64,000 bases of DNA, taken from contig NC_080053.1 in the NCBI RefSeq assembly GCF_026212465.1, positions 17,002,115-17,066,114 on the forward strand, read 5' to 3'. Below the pieces are notes generated by a model. The model saw only the letters and a program-made list of their open reading frames with translations. It had not been told where the DNA came from and made no database searches. The position numbers and the translations under genes were made by a program. Origin of the DNA: Amaranthus tricolor (taxonomy: Eukaryota > Streptophyta > Magnoliopsida > Caryophyllales > Amaranthaceae). Within the stretch, counting starts at the first letter, position 1; each line of letters begins with the position of its first letter. This document shows, in pieces, positions 32,111-46,400 of this stretch.

Positions 32111-33368
32111 TAATTTCAATAAAAATAATAATAAGTTCAAAAAATAAGTTGCTGAGAACATGTTCTAACTACTACAATATACTCCCATTACAAAAACAAT
32201 TAATCTTTCTCTTTTTCTTATACGTTTAAAATTGAAGAAAGTTTGATAAACATCAAATTATATATCTCCTTAATGTTGACATTGATGATCATTTAATGGC
32301 GTTATAGGTCTTATAACAGTATTAATAATTAAAAAGTGAGTTTTTTATATGTTGAAGAAACAAGATACACATAATTTTCTTACTGTAATTTTGTTCATCA
32401 TTTTGTATAATAAATTATATTATGATGTTACTTATTTTTTTTTATATTAGCATTTATTGTTTCTACTTTCTTTATTATTTTTTTCCTTAATTTTATTAAT
32501 TGTCTACTTAACTTCATGTTTACTATTTACAGTCTCAAATTAAAATAGCTATTTATAAAAGATTCTGAAATTATGTGGTACTCCCTTGTTGAAAAGTTTG
32601 ATACTTTAATTGCAGCCCCTTTAATTAATCCTTATATACTGAATTTGTCTATACAAGTACGGAATAGATAAATAATTCACTTTTATACTTTTATGAAAGA
32701 TTTAATATGGAATAATAGATTATGATATTCAAGACTATTCATCAAATCCCTTAGGCTCTATAAATAAATAAAAGATATATTAGGTGAAGAATAAGAATGT
32801 CATAATTATATAGCACAATCCATTTGTAATTTATACCAATTCAATATACTTCTGTGTGACCTCTTAGTAATAGAAAAGTTTAGTTATTGTTGAATTTGGC
32901 CCAATCATAATAATTTTTATTCATTAGCAAGTAAATATTAATTGGTAAAATATAACAATTTTTCCATATTATATTCCAAAATATATTCAGTAATTGTCGT
33001 TGGGAAACAATTTTTTCACCAAATACCACTTACATTTACATAACATAACATGGAACATTGGAGCTCACAGTATAAAATTTGCATCTAACATATTCACCCG
33101 CAAAACTCAGGTTGTAAATAATGTTTGACGAGCAAAAAAATGTACATTACATTTACAACAGAGAAAGTCTTATTATTCGTAAGGTTAATAAATCACCCTT
33201 ATGTGGTAGGATGTGATATGGTGAGAATTTTATTGTTTTATTTATCTTTTTTTATTTTGTTTATTTTAATATTATTTTTTTTGTCCTTTTGTGGTGATTT
33301 ACAAATCACGGTTATTGATTAGGAATTTTTACGAACAATTGATTAAAGTGAAAATAGAAATCTGTTAC
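32111..33368. other. A/T-rich intergenic spacer
   Basis: No coding potential. About 33,175-33,300 contains one copy of a dispersed repeat also found at about 62,050-62,170 (shared tgtggtagga / taagtggtagga and tttgtttattttaRtatta). The rest shows nothing I recognise. Confidence 0.6.
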
Positions 33369-36300
33369 TTAGACAGTAGCAAGAGTCTTGCCCAAAATAA
33401 TGTCATCTGTGGAGAAATCAGCTGCTTTCCTGAATGTCCCTCTTCCAAAATCTAAGTTGTATGAGTCTGTAAGACCATCGACTAAGTCGAACTCAGGCGC
33501 CCAACCGAGTTCTTTCTTCGCCTTCTCGATTGATGCAAAGAAATGCTGCATTTGACAAAGAATTAGTGTCATGGGATTAGTTCTTCTGATGAGAAAAATG
33601 CATCATTGAGCCTTCTAACAATTGACAAAGAAGCTTTTTTCTAATTGGATCGTAGGATCGAGTGATCCTACAAATATGCATTAATATTCTTGGGATTACT
33701 CATTATCAATCGAATTTGTTATCTTTTTAAGTTTTAAGGTGTAATTAAAAACTTATTTGCTCTCATCTATTAAGTTTAGAAAAAAAATATATACTTTTAA
33801 TGATCATTTTAAACTGCAAATTAAGAAAAAAAAACTTGAATTCTTTAAAGGTATTTATTAATTATTTTAAATATATATTTATACGTAAATAAAATCCATT
33901 ATATGAAAATATTGTACGATTGAAACTACCCATGTAGGATCGGATTGTTGGATCATGAGATCATAAAATCGTGTTGTAATCCAATAACCTTAATTCTGGA
34001 GCTAAGTAGGATGCACGATTCTACCACATTAAGATCATACTACGATCCAGATCGATCACCTATTTTTAGATCATAAGATCGTAGAATGGCAGATCAGAAT
34101 CAGTATTCTGAAACTATGAACCCGACCCTACTCCCTTGAGCCAATGTTCAACCCAATGACCCAAACGTCTTGGTGTAGTGTTTACCTGGTCACGGAATGG
34201 GAAAGGCTTCTTTTTACCAAAATCATACTCCTTGGGGTTGTAGTGGATGATCTCAGGTTCTGGAAATCCACCAGCCTGAACAGCATGAGCAATAGTTGGT
34301 TAAAATCAGTATAGATAACACATAATCGCTTTGATTCGTTCATTCGATAAACGATGCGAGCTTTAGCAGCATTACCTTTGCACATGCTCTTGCTAGTCCA
34401 TCAAATGTCACATACTTTTCTCCGGTAATGTTGTAGACTTGCCCGCTTGCTTTGTCGTTTCCAAGAACTTGTACGAATGCAGTGGCCAAGTCCTAATATT
34501 ACATTGAAACAATCCTATATTAAACTCTTCAAGTTGCAAATATTGGCATCATGCAAGGTAACTCTAAGATTGCTAGCACTGATCAACACATAACCTATGT
34601 TACTCGGAAACTTCATTTTCTTCACATACTCGTCTCCGATCCTAAATTCTCGGACATTGGTATGACACTTATACACTTCATTTTAAGCGTAAAATTGAAT
34701 ATTTTGACGTATCTGACACTTGGACACGTATACTCGAGTCCAAGTAACATAGCACATAACAATATCAGTAGATAATAGTATGGGCTAACCTTAACATGTC
34801 CTAGACTGGTAATTTGAATACCGGAACCAGGGATAGGAATAGGGCGACCAGCTTTGAGCCTGTGGAAGAACCATTCTTCGACAGGGTTGTAGTTCAAAGG
34901 ACCATAAATGTACACAGGCCTTAAAGCAGTCCAGTTTACACCCTTTGTTTGTAGCAAGCTCTCTGTGTCAAGCTTTCCCTTGTGCCTACTCTTGGGATCA
35001 ACTGCATCTACCTGATATATAGCCGTATCGAACACTACGTATGAGATCAAAACGACCAATCTTGATAACTATACTACATGCATAGTTGCATACGCTACTC
35101 AACTACAACTTATTAATCGATCGAATCTACTTTTTTGTGAACATCATTATCAAACTAGTAGATGAGTATGATTACTAAGTGGGCATTGTCAATGAACTAA
35201 CTCAACTAAAAGATTTAGCTGATGGTTGAGGCCCCAGGATATGTTATATACTCTAACACGCCCCCTCACACGAGAGCCCACTGGGCTAGAATTGTGGATG
35301 TGCATAGGCGCTGAATATTCCATTTTAAATGAGGGATGATTGAGATTTGAACTCGTGAACTCTTGCTACGTTGGCTTCTGATATCATGTCAAGGAACTAA
35401 CTCAACCAAAAGCTTAAGCTGATAGTTAAGGCACCATGATATATTATATACTCTAACACGCACATGTCACTCGATATGCCTGAAAGGCCTTGTCTGGTCA
35501 CTTCTGCTTCAAACATAGTCACCTATGCAACACTTTCTAAATTTGACAGTAATGGATTACCTCACAATGCGGCATGAGATCTGATTTAAGGTAGACACCA
35601 GCTGAGGAACAGTAAATATATCTGATAACAAAAAAAATTAATTTATAAGTCATTACAAAAAATTGCGTAGATCTGACCACCAAATCCAGTCTAAGTGGGA
35701 GCCACTTAAACTATTGGAAAGTAGAATACTATGCTTACTGTTCTAGCTTAGGAAGTGCATCCAATATGGGCTCTACTTCAACTGCTTCTCTCCCTTAAAT
35801 GTGCGAATATTTGTAAGGTCAAATTTTCGAAAAAAATCCGTGAATCAGTTAGCCGAGAGTTATAAACATAACATAAAAGCCTACCATTGATGTCATAGAC
35901 AACATCAAAACCTTCAGCAGTGAGACTGCTCTTGACGAAGTCAGAATCTTGTCTATCACCTTTCAAGTGCAGGATCTATAAATCAACAGAAATGGTTGAT
36001 GATTAGAATTGTCATTAATCATAAGAGGATGAAAAGTTGTTTGTAGAATCTAATTGTCACCTTGGACGAAAAATCAGCAAAATCAGCATCGGATTCACCA
36101 GGTAATTGTTGCGCGATTGGTGCTTTTCCTCTTGTAAAAAGAGTCACCTGGTATGCATATCAAATTCACACACTTTCTGTAAATAAACCATGGAAGTTGG
36201 GACATATTGTCATACTCATTACACTATAGGTCTTTTTTTTCTGAACAAAGAAAAGTTCAGTTCAAATTACAAATTAAGTGGAATATCTTGCACCAGATAT

Positions 36301-37662
36301 GAGGAGGATCTGTGTTTCATTCACACTTCTAGCCCAAAGGCTCTCGTATGAGGGGGCGTGTTAGATTATATAACATATTTTTGGACCTCAACTATTAGAT
36401 TAAGCTTTTGGTTGAGTTGTTCCTTGACATTTCCGTTCAGTCCAGTTTATTTTTAACTCTTACATTTCGCTATTCAAATAACTACTAATCAATTCAATTC
36501 AATTCACTTGTTAGTCGTCCTAGAAAGCAACTTTTAGAGAAGAATAATTTGCGAAAATTTCAATCCATATTAGATCAGTTCAGCTCAACTCTCTTTTCAC
36601 TTTTCACTTTAACTACTAATTAATTGAATTCAATTCACTTGTTAATCATCTTAGAAAATCTTTGTTAGGCCTCATAAAAACTATAAGGTGAAAAAAAACA
36701 AATCTATATACCTGATGACCCTCCTTGACTAAGAGTCTTGACAAGAAAATACCAATGAATCGGGTACCTCCCATTATAAGGATTTTCTTGGCACTTGATG
36801 CTGTTACATGCAATGCACCTTTAGGCTGCACTGCATTTCTCTTGAACTGCAAACAATAGTAATAGACCAATTTGTAACTTGTAAAGAGTACCAATACATT
36901 GAGACATGGCATAACAACTTTCTTGATTGCATACATATTTAATACATTTATAACGTAAAAACACGTCAACATTCAATAATTAAAAAAAAAAATTGATGTA
37001 CAAAGCATCTTCGCAATAAAAAGGTGTGAAATAATATATTTTAGTTTGTTTTCTGCAAAAATAGGTTTCGGTCACAGTTGCAAAACGGATTTCACAGTTA
37101 ATATGGATAATTTTGCGGCCAATACGGCCTATATTTCAGTCGCGATAAACTCAAAAATCTTTACAATATAGTGGTGATAATATAATGCGGCCTTATTTTT
37201 ACACTATGTTTCATAATAACAACACCCAATGGTTACAAAATTAAAATCCAATCAAATATACGTTATGTTACGCAATATTATTAGTGACATTCACAACCCA
37301 CAATCCAATAACTCAATAGATTGAACTAAAGGGCTACATTTGAATAATGAAATTTTATTTCAATAAATTACATTAAATTATCATTTGTATTCTAATCATC
37401 TAATACGAATAAGCAAACAGACGATATCATTACTATTCTAATCATTTAATACTAACAACCAACCTAACGATTAAGTATTTAACACCCAAAAATCTAACAA
37501 TATTATCAATAACATAAAATAAAAGAAAACCGGAGAAGGTAGTAATACCTGGACAGAGTGAGTGAGTCTACAGCCATTAAAGTCAGAAGAAAGAGAAGAA
37601 TGGATGAGAGGCAAAGAAGAAGCTGGTTGGTTTTGCTGAACCACAACCAACCTGTTGGCCAT
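33369..37662 (-). CDS. CSP41B: Chloroplast stem-loop binding protein of 41 kDa b, ten exons
   Basis: Minus-strand exons: 37,662-37,549; 36,846-36,712; 36,147-36,061; 35,975-35,885; 35,793-35,739; 35,621-35,561; 35,011-34,790; 34,492-34,376; 34,275-34,186; 33,545-33,369. All introns are GT-AG and the exons join in phase to 382 codons plus TAA; Arabidopsis CSP41b is about the same length. The N-terminus (MANRLVVVQQ, Ser-rich) looks like a chloroplast transit peptide. The atypical SDR/epimerase fold starts with ILIMGGTRFIG (dinucleotide-binding loop) and includes VYDINGR, YCSSAGVYLKSD, RPVYIYGPLNYNPVEEWFF, VYNITGEKYV and GWAPEFDLVDGL. The protein binds and stabilises plastid transcripts with CSP41a. 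No lesion is visible. Introns hold two tiny LTR elements. A GATAAG (I-box-like) motif lies about 170 bp upstream, suggestive only. Confidence 0.95.
35187..35458 (-). mobile_element. Tiny LTR element (TRIM/SMART-like), complete
   Basis: Two direct 72-bp repeats, 35,187-35,258 and 35,387-35,458, flank 128 bp. On the minus strand the repeats run TGTTAGAG... to ...TTGACA. The internal part starts tgatatcagaagcc (copia-type primer site) and ends with a purine-rich ctctcgtgtgagggggcg. It lies in CSP41B intron 6. Total 272 bp. A clear 5-bp target duplication is not seen. Confidence 0.8.
36290..36429 (+). mobile_element. Tiny LTR element, 3' half
   Basis: The purine tract tatgagggggcg precedes a 71-bp LTR (36,359-36,429; TGTTAGATTATATAACATAT to TTCCTTGACA) of the same family as 35,187-35,458, in the opposite orientation. 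The 5' LTR is not found. It lies in CSP41B intron 2. Confidence 0.75.
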
Positions 37663-39844
37663 TTTTTCTACTGATTTTTTGTTCTGCTGGGCTATTTTTG
37701 GGTAATGGCAATGCTGTTAATTGTAAGGCTTTAGAGTTATATTGATCAAATTCAATCCCATCTTTTGTAGTTTGTGGTATTCTTTCAGTTGATTTCTTCC
37801 TCCCATTCTCTTACCAGTCACTTACTCTTAGGATAAGAATATGGCCCCATCTCTACACTTTGGTTTTTAATTTCCAGAGTCTTCAATTAAAATGTGACTC
37901 GTGAGAAATCGTCTCTCTTTACATGATTTCAAAATAAAATGCCTATATTCTAATTACAAATTCTTGTGAGAGACCAATGCTTAATTAGGCCGATTTATTA
38001 TATATTTTTTCAAATATTATAAGTAGGTATTAAAAATGATGTAAGTAGACATTTAATATATTGAAAGTAAACATTAAAGATACGGCAAGTAAGCATTAAA
38101 AATAATATAAGTAGGCATTATGAATACGATAAGTAGGCATTAATCTTTAATGGATTGGGTTTGAGATACGTCTCTCAAAGAGACGGTCTCTTAAGATACT
38201 AGTTGTATGCTAATAGCTTTGTTAGTTGGGCTATTCGACCCATTTATAAAGAGAGTCTTACGGTGAGACCATCTCTCATAAAAATCTGTGAAAATGTAAC
38301 TTGATTCGGACCTTTCATGGATGGTTGTGGTTCCGTATCTAAGTAATTTCTTGGCTGTTCCAAGCGGTCCGGGGGCTACTCCATATGGTTCAGGGGCGGG
38401 CTCGATGGATTGCCCACGAGTTCAACAACTTTTTATTGTTTTCAAAAATATAAATATAAAAGTAATTAAGAATATGGAAATAATATGACATATTGCATAT
38501 CAATTGTCATTTAAAAAATTACTAAAAAGAAGAAAGCAAATATAATTATTAGTACAACTAGTATAAAAATTCGTATAATGTATTTTTTTAAAATATAAAA
38601 ATATTAATTTTAATTAATGATTAAATTAGGTATTATCTTCATCTTATTCAGATATATTCATCACTATAATAATAATTTTTAAATTCTTAGATATGTATCA
38701 CTTTGGCTTTAACCTTCCAATTTCCTCTACCACCATTTATTTTATGAAAATAATTCACACCCATTATTAGTTGAATCAAGAATTGCTACAAAATGCATTG
38801 AGTAATAAAAGAGGAGAGTAACTTTAGTTTACAGACATGCAATGTAGGAAAATAATTGGTGCGTATATATATAGTATATTTTAACATACAAATGGGTTCA
38901 ACGAAAACCAATAGAAAATGGTCTTAATGGGCTGAATTATACATTAAAAGATGCATTAAATATATCACAAATTGTTAGGAGAGAGATCATATCTTTGACG
39001 GACCCAAAACTAATTAAATCCAATTTGTAGAAAAAAAAAAATAAAACTTTAAAAAATAAAAACCACGCCTTTTTGTAATTTCATGTATAAACTGCTTTTA
39101 TATTTTTCATACTTATAGTTGGTATTTTTAAATGTTTTAGTTGATGTTTTCGAAAATGTAGTAGGCATTTTCACTTAGTATAGTAGGCATTTAAAATAGT
39201 TTTGATAAGCATATGAAACTAGTTTTCATATGTATTTTTCATTATAGTATGAATTTTAATTATCAAATTAGGCATTAAATAGTCATAGTATGCATTTGAA
39301 CTAGTTTTAGTTATTATTGTAGTTATTCTTTCTTAATACAATAGTTATAATTTTAGATAATCAATTAAAGTCAATTAATTAACTAAAAGAAAGGGGAGAA
39401 AGAAGATTTGAACCTAGTATCCCAAAGAAATATCATGTTGCCTACGTATCCTGAAAGAATTAAAGTCTACGTAGTTCTTTTCGTACCTTTTAATTACATT
39501 TATTGCTCATTATTTCGTGGTCTTGAATCCTAATCATCATGTTTGTCGTCATTTTCTTGTCGGTAAGATGTCCCATTGCCTCTCCTCCCAATGATATAGA
39601 AGTATTCATTAGCATCCATAGATCTTTATCGCCTTGATCATCGTCGTTCTTTAGTCCTTGTGTTCGTATATCAGTTTCATATAAACCTTTCTTGCAAACA
39701 CATATTTGTTCAAATCCCTTTGTGAACGATATACGCAATGATAGTAATAGTCTATCGAATTGATTAGATTTTCCGTTTTAAAACTTGGTTCTAAGATTGC
39801 TACAATTCCATAAATTTTAAAGAAAATCCTGAAAATGTGAAACA
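37663..39844. other. Spacer between CSP41B and MULE-1
   Basis: Contains the CSP41B 5' flank and a dispersed repeat at about 37,895-38,285. That repeat has several tagtaggcattaa-type units between gtgagagacc and gagacggtctctt motifs; similar units are at 39,120-39,330. No gene is seen. A short minus frame at 39,490-39,738 has no recognisable domain. Confidence 0.6.
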
Positions 39845-40434
39845 AATAAGTAAGGAAAAATTACCCTAAATAATAAGACCTTTCACTAATTTCCCTACAA
39901 TAATAAGAACTTTTAATTAACCCTGAATAATACAAAGTTTAATCTCTTTTTTCCGTCAATATCCTTTTTTACCTATAACCGGCTAATTGGAGGTGTTTAT
40001 TAATTTTTATTTTTATTTTTTTGAGAAAATTAATTACCCTTTTCTTTACTGATTCATTGAATGAACTCACTGCTCCCAAAACTCGTTTCTTCTCTCTCCT
40101 TCATGCTCTACACCATTAACTCAGGAAATCACTGCTCCAAGCTTCGAAGACAGCAATTGAAGAAGACAACAATACTCAAGCTTACTTAAGCTACATAACC
40201 GCATACTATGGTTGATTTATTCTTCTCAATTGCATTATTTATCCCTAAATTTTGTTTACTCGGAAAAATTAGGGTTTTAAAATAGACAATTTTTTCCATT
40301 TGTTGATTTACTTGTTCAATTTCGGTCACTTTAAACTGTTACTTATTCAAATTCGTTTTCATTTAAACACGGATTTAATTTCGTTTTTTTTTTTTGCTTG
40401 GTTTTAGGCTAATCTTAGTGATTCAATTACATTG

Positions 40435-43400
40435 ATGTTTTGGTATGATGGGGTATTCAAAAATGGAGTTGTGGGGTTAGAGTATCTTTGTGGGATGTGT
40501 AAAACCATCTCTTTAGACCCAAATAAGTTGTCTTTTTTGAGTTAAAAGGAACTGTAAAGGAAGATCTTGCGGTAGATTATGAGTTTTCTCTTTGGTATCA
40601 TCTAACTACTTCTTTAAGCTTTGAGGAAGGGTTAAAATGGCTTACTGATGATATTTGTATGGGGGAAATGTCTAAGATAGCTATTAAAAAAAGGGCATTA
40701 TCTGTATGTGTAGTTAATGATAAGGATGATGAGAAGTTGTGTAACACCCCGTCATTTATCGGGTTTAAAAATAAAATATAATATAATAAAATAAAATATA
40801 ACAAAATAAAATAAATAAGTGATATTAAATTATATTATTTTACGTAGTTAATTATAAGTAACAAAGTGGGGTATTTTTAACGGTAACGAGTTTAATCGCA
40901 TGACGTTTTGTTTCAATTGTAATAATAACACAATAATTACTCAATTAATTAAATGATTAATTAAAAAAAAAAATAATAAGGGGGAATTTGGAAGGGGTGG
41001 TCGGTTATTGTGAGGAGGAATGGGAGGAGTTTGTAACTCCTCTCATAAGTGAGTATTATGGCACATTAAGCTCACCTCTTAAGTGCCTATTAATTCTTAA
41101 GCATCATTTGAATTTCCTCACATTTCCTAAGCTTTCAAAGTGAACAAAATTCAGAAAATTTTCCTCTTTTCTTGTTCTTGTTTCGGTATTCAAGAAGAAA
41201 AAAAAAAAACTTTGTTCAATCCAATCTTCAAATCAAAGGGTAAGTAAGTTGAGTTGTTATTTATAAATTTTATTTATAAGAAATTCTAGTATGAGATTAT
41301 ATAATATTTCTTTCAATATGATGACATCCTATGACTTATTAGGAGGATTGAGTATTTTATATAAGTTTTCTTTAATAATCCTTTGATAAAATTGATTTGT
41401 TAAAAGGGTTAAATCATATTTCTGTTATGCAAATTTTCCTTGATTTACATTCTTTAACAAAGTTTAAATTTGTTATAAGAATAAAGTCTATTCAAATGTT
41501 AAATTGAATTTATTTTACGATTTATATTTCTCTAACGAGATTTTAGTTTGTTAGATGAAATTTTAAGTGTGTGGATTAGGTGATGTAATTATCCATGAGT
41601 TTATAAATCCTTTAACAAAATTTGATTTGTTTAAAGGATTGTCCTTATATATATATATGTTCGATTTTAAAAAAAAAAAATGTTGGTTTATGATTCTCTA
41701 CAAAATTTAAATTTGATAAGAGGATCAAATATTTAATTTACTTATCATGGTTATGAAATTTTAAATGTTTTTGAAGATCTTGATGATGAGTATGTCTTAA
41801 GTTGTTAGCCTTATGTTTTGATGATGGCTTAGATTGTTGATGGGACTGTGTATTGCCAAATGTGTGGAAATATCAAGTGGTTGTGTGATAGGAAATTGGT
41901 CTTGTTTGTTTTATTTTAGTAGAATGAAAATTCGGTTTCGGTTGGTATGTAGGTTATGAGATTTAAAAAAAAAAAAAAGAAAGGATTTAATAATTCGAAT
42001 AATAAAATAATAAAAAAATAATAATTAAAGTAAAAGGGGATTCCGGACAGCAGCTGCTGCCTCGGTAGTGGCGCCCCGATCCGGGTATCGGGTGTGTTCC
42101 GTTGTGGTTTTATTTAACCGATGTGTTTTTAAACCTCGTTAAAACGCTTAAAATAATTAAAAATAGTAATCGGATGCTAGAAATTATGAAATTTGGTACC
42201 CAAGATAATTGATGCGTTCCGGACGCAGCGGTGAAGTCGGATTTTTAATTTGAATTTTCTAAACTGTCCGATTTGGCCATAAAAGTTTCTGGTCAGAATG
42301 GGAATTTTGGAGCGAACATGAATTGGATGAAAACATTTGAAATTATCAAGTCTTTGTGATATTTTAGTAGTATGGAGTGGATTGTTTGTGAAAACCCGTT
42401 ATTAAACGTGGTCGTTTTGTGTGTTTGTTAATTAGGACCTCGATTCATAAGAGGGTGAAATTCTTGTCGTGCTTGAACGTTGTTTGGAATTGCTGTGCTT
42501 AAAGGTACACGCTTAGACCATACTGTTTACTTGGTTGTGCAAGTGATGTTGTTTTATTCCTAATCAAGGCATTGTAATCACATAAGGATTAGACACCTCA
42601 AATAACATGAAATGGTTGTGTGGAAATTGAGAATTTATGGATATGATACCCAATAGGGTTAACAAATAAATTGGAAATTATCAACTATTTTTCCCATGGC
42701 ATTCAGGGATCTTTATGATCACCATGGGGGTATGCATACTTAGCCTTTGGCGACCCGAACAGGACGGGCAACGTCTTAGGTAGGTGGTTGCCTTGGGATT
42801 AGCTCTCCTAAGCGTATTCCACCAAACAAATGGAAATATGACTTGTACGACCCGCACATGTCGGGCAACGTTACAAGGTTGGAAATATTTGGAAATATGA
42901 CTTGAACGACCCGCACATGTCGGGCAACGTTACAAGGTTGGAAATAATGAACAATGATTACATATTAGAGCCTTTGCATGCTAGGGTAAACACAATGCTT
43001 GTATTCAACCTGTTTAATATATGTATGAAGTCTCTGACGTGTATTGGTTGTTCTTTGGAACCTGCTACGTGTTATCATACGACGTGCAGCAGGTTAATCG
43101 CAGGAGGGGGCTGGAGTGAGGATTCAGCTTAGAACCCGTAACTATCAAGTCTAGACTTACTTTGTAATGAGTCTAAATAATTCAGTTTATGTAACCAAAG
43201 TTTGTGATGTTTTCTCTTATCTCGTACAATTTTAGTTAGTCTAGAGGCCGATGGGCTCTCGAGTTGTATGTAAAGACTTCCGCTGTTTGTTTGGTTTTGT
43301 TTTGTTTAGCGCTATTTTCTTTGTTGACCATATTCCTTTACCGTTGGAACGTTGACGATCCGAGTAAGGATGAGTTTTCTTGCGTCCGTTTGTGAGCCGG

Positions 43401-46400
43401 ATTCATGTTCTCACATGATATTCCAGGTCACTTAAACCGGGCCGTTACAAGTTGATTCTAGAAATATCAAAAAGTATTAGTAAAAGCTGTAAAGTTTGGT
43501 CTACTGTTGGGAATAAAAAAATTTTGACCCCTAACAAGGCAAAAGATTCCCTTAGTGAAAGCTCTAGTCCCCACAACATCAATATAAAACCAAACAACCC
43601 ACCCCAAAGTGACATCTATGTTGAAGTGGGAAACCAGTACAAACTTATTAACACCACAAACTTATCTTCAAAATCAGATCTAGTCACTGAATCTAAATTT
43701 GACCAACTTGAACAAGATTTTTCTGAAGATGAGCTAGAGCTTGGTAATAGTGTTAAGGTAAGTGAAGAAGATGGATCTGAGGAGGATGATTCACAAGATG
43801 TTGATTATGAGTTATCACGTGATGAGGAAGAAGAGGATGAGATATCAAAAGAGCTTGTCCAAAGTCTAGATGTTGATTATGAGTTATCACATGATGAGGA
43901 AGGTGAGTGCAATAACACTGAGGTGTTCTCTGAGTATGACAACAGTGATGATGAAGCTGATGATGCTACTGTAGTTCATGGTAGAACTGATTTTAGGAGG
44001 TTCAAATGGATTATTGGGCAAGTTTTTTGCATCCCAGTTAAATTTAACGAGGCCGTAAGGAAATATGCAGTTCATCAGGGAAGAAATGTGAAGTTTTGTT
44101 CGAGTGACATGGCTAGATTGAATAAGCTTGGTGTAAGGTGTATTGAAGGTTGTCTCTTCAAGCTCTATGCTAGTTGGGATAAAACACGAGCTTTCTTTAT
44201 TGTCAAGAAATTTAATGGTGAACACACTTGTCGAAGAAACATGGATTCAAATCGTGAATTCAAAGCTTCTTGGTGTGCAGATCAGTTACTTGATTTATTC
44301 AAGGCAATGCCACACATTCCTTCTGCAGAACTAGTTGATATTGTTAGGAAACAATTTCGAATTATCATTAGTAGGGGATTTGCTTACAAGATTAAGTATG
44401 TTGCACATAAGAGGTTACATGGATCCATGCAACAACATTATCTTAAGCTCATGAGCTATGTCGGGGTTTTAGAACAAAGTAACCCTAATAGCCACTTTAG
44501 TGTTGTTACTGATGTAAGCACAAATCCACCCACATTTCAGAGAATCTTTGTTTGCTTTGAAGGGGTCAAAGATGGTTGGGTAGGTGGGTGTAAGAAAATA
44601 TTATACATTGATGGTTGTTTTCTAAAAGCATTCTTGGGAGAAATGCTATTAAGTACAGTTGGGAAAGATCCTAACATGCAAATGTATCCATTGGCTTGGG
44701 CTGTTGTTGAGGGAAAAAATAATATGAGTCATGGCAATGGTTCATTTCTAAGTTAAAGAAATGTGTACCTCATGATGATGGAAAAGAATGGATAGTTATT
44801 TCAGATGAACACCAGGTAAACGCACTCACCTTCTATTATTTATGCACTTAGCACATTATGTACTGGAATATACTGGATTATGCACACTTAGCACATTATG
44901 CATTGGATTATGCACACTTAGCACATTATGTACTAGAATATACTGGAATATACTGATATTACTGATATTATGGTAGTGTACTTTAGTATACTTCAGTGTA
45001 CTGTTATATGGCTACTGTCATATGGTTGCATGATGGTGAATTGAATTGTTAGGTGCAAATTCTATCATGTTAATTTATAATAGTGTGAATTGAATCATTT
45101 TGTCAAAAGAAAGCACAAATTGGTAGTATACTTCAGTAAACATATAGAATCTGATTTAGCTGATTATATGGCTACTGTTTACTTCAGTATACTTCAGTAA
45201 ACATATGGTCGTATTGAATCTGATTATATGGCTACTGTTTATATGCCTACTAAATGGTATTGAATCTGATTTAGCTTTTCTTTTTCAAAAGCTTTAAAAA
45301 CTTGGTATATGTGGCTACTATCAATCGAGAATGTTATTCCTAATTATTTATGCACATTTTAATACACTTATCTATTGTACAAAGCATTTTGAGGGCCGTC
45401 CAACTTGAGCTTCTAAAAGCAAAACATAAGCATTATGCTAGGCACATCTACGCAAATTGGAACAAGTCATTCAAAGGGGGAAGAGATGAAATTACTGTTT
45501 TGGAGATGTGTCAAAGCATACAACTTGGATGATTTTAAGGAAGCAATTAATGAGATGGAGAATGTAAATCTGGTTGTTGTTGACGCCTTCAAGAAATGTG
45601 GTCCACAATTGTTTTGTAGGTCTTTTGTTAAACTAGAAGGAAAGTGTGATGTTATTTTGAGCAATATGGTCGAAACTTAAACAACTACATTATGAATGCA
45701 AGATCACATCACTTAATAGATATGCTTGAAGAAATAAGATCCATGTTAATGAAGAGGAGGGCTAGTAAAAAGGAAGAGGCATTGATAAAGTGGAAGGGTT
45801 TGTTATGTCCAAAGTACAAAAATAGTGTTGCATTCATTTTTTACTTGCATAAAGAGATTGAGTCTTACGTTGATAAGTGCTACGCTAAAGAGGCTTATTT
45901 GAGAGCGTATGAAGGAAATATCAATCCTTGCGTTGGGGAAGACATTCGCCTAAAATTGACAAACCTCCAATAAAGATTGGTCCTAGTAGACCACGGAAAA
46001 ACAGAGTCAAGGGTCGGCATGAAGATCCTAAAAAAACCAGGAAAGCTCTCAAAACATGGCCTTCAAATGACATGTCATTTGCAATAAGGTTTGGACATAA
46101 CAAAAGGAAGTGTCCGGAGAAGGGTAAAGAAGTTGAGCAACCACCTCCATTGAAGAGAAGTAGAGGAAGACCAAAAAAGATTGTTGATGTAGCAACCACC
46201 ACACTAGAGTTATCCCATCACTACATGTCTGCACAACCTTGTTCTTTAGGCAAAGGCAATAGGATAATTAGAACAGGGGGAGGGAGTAGAGGGGGTAAGA
46301 CTGGAAGTGCAAGGCAAAGGAGTGGTGTAACTACTGCTAAAAGGGGAAAGCCAAAGAAGAACCCTCCTGAAATAGTATCAACCCAAGCATCGAAAAACAA

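Noticed and set aside
39395..39440. tRNA- or SINE-like gatttgaacc motif
   Set aside because: Only a B-box-like match on the minus strand; no A box or foldable tRNA body.
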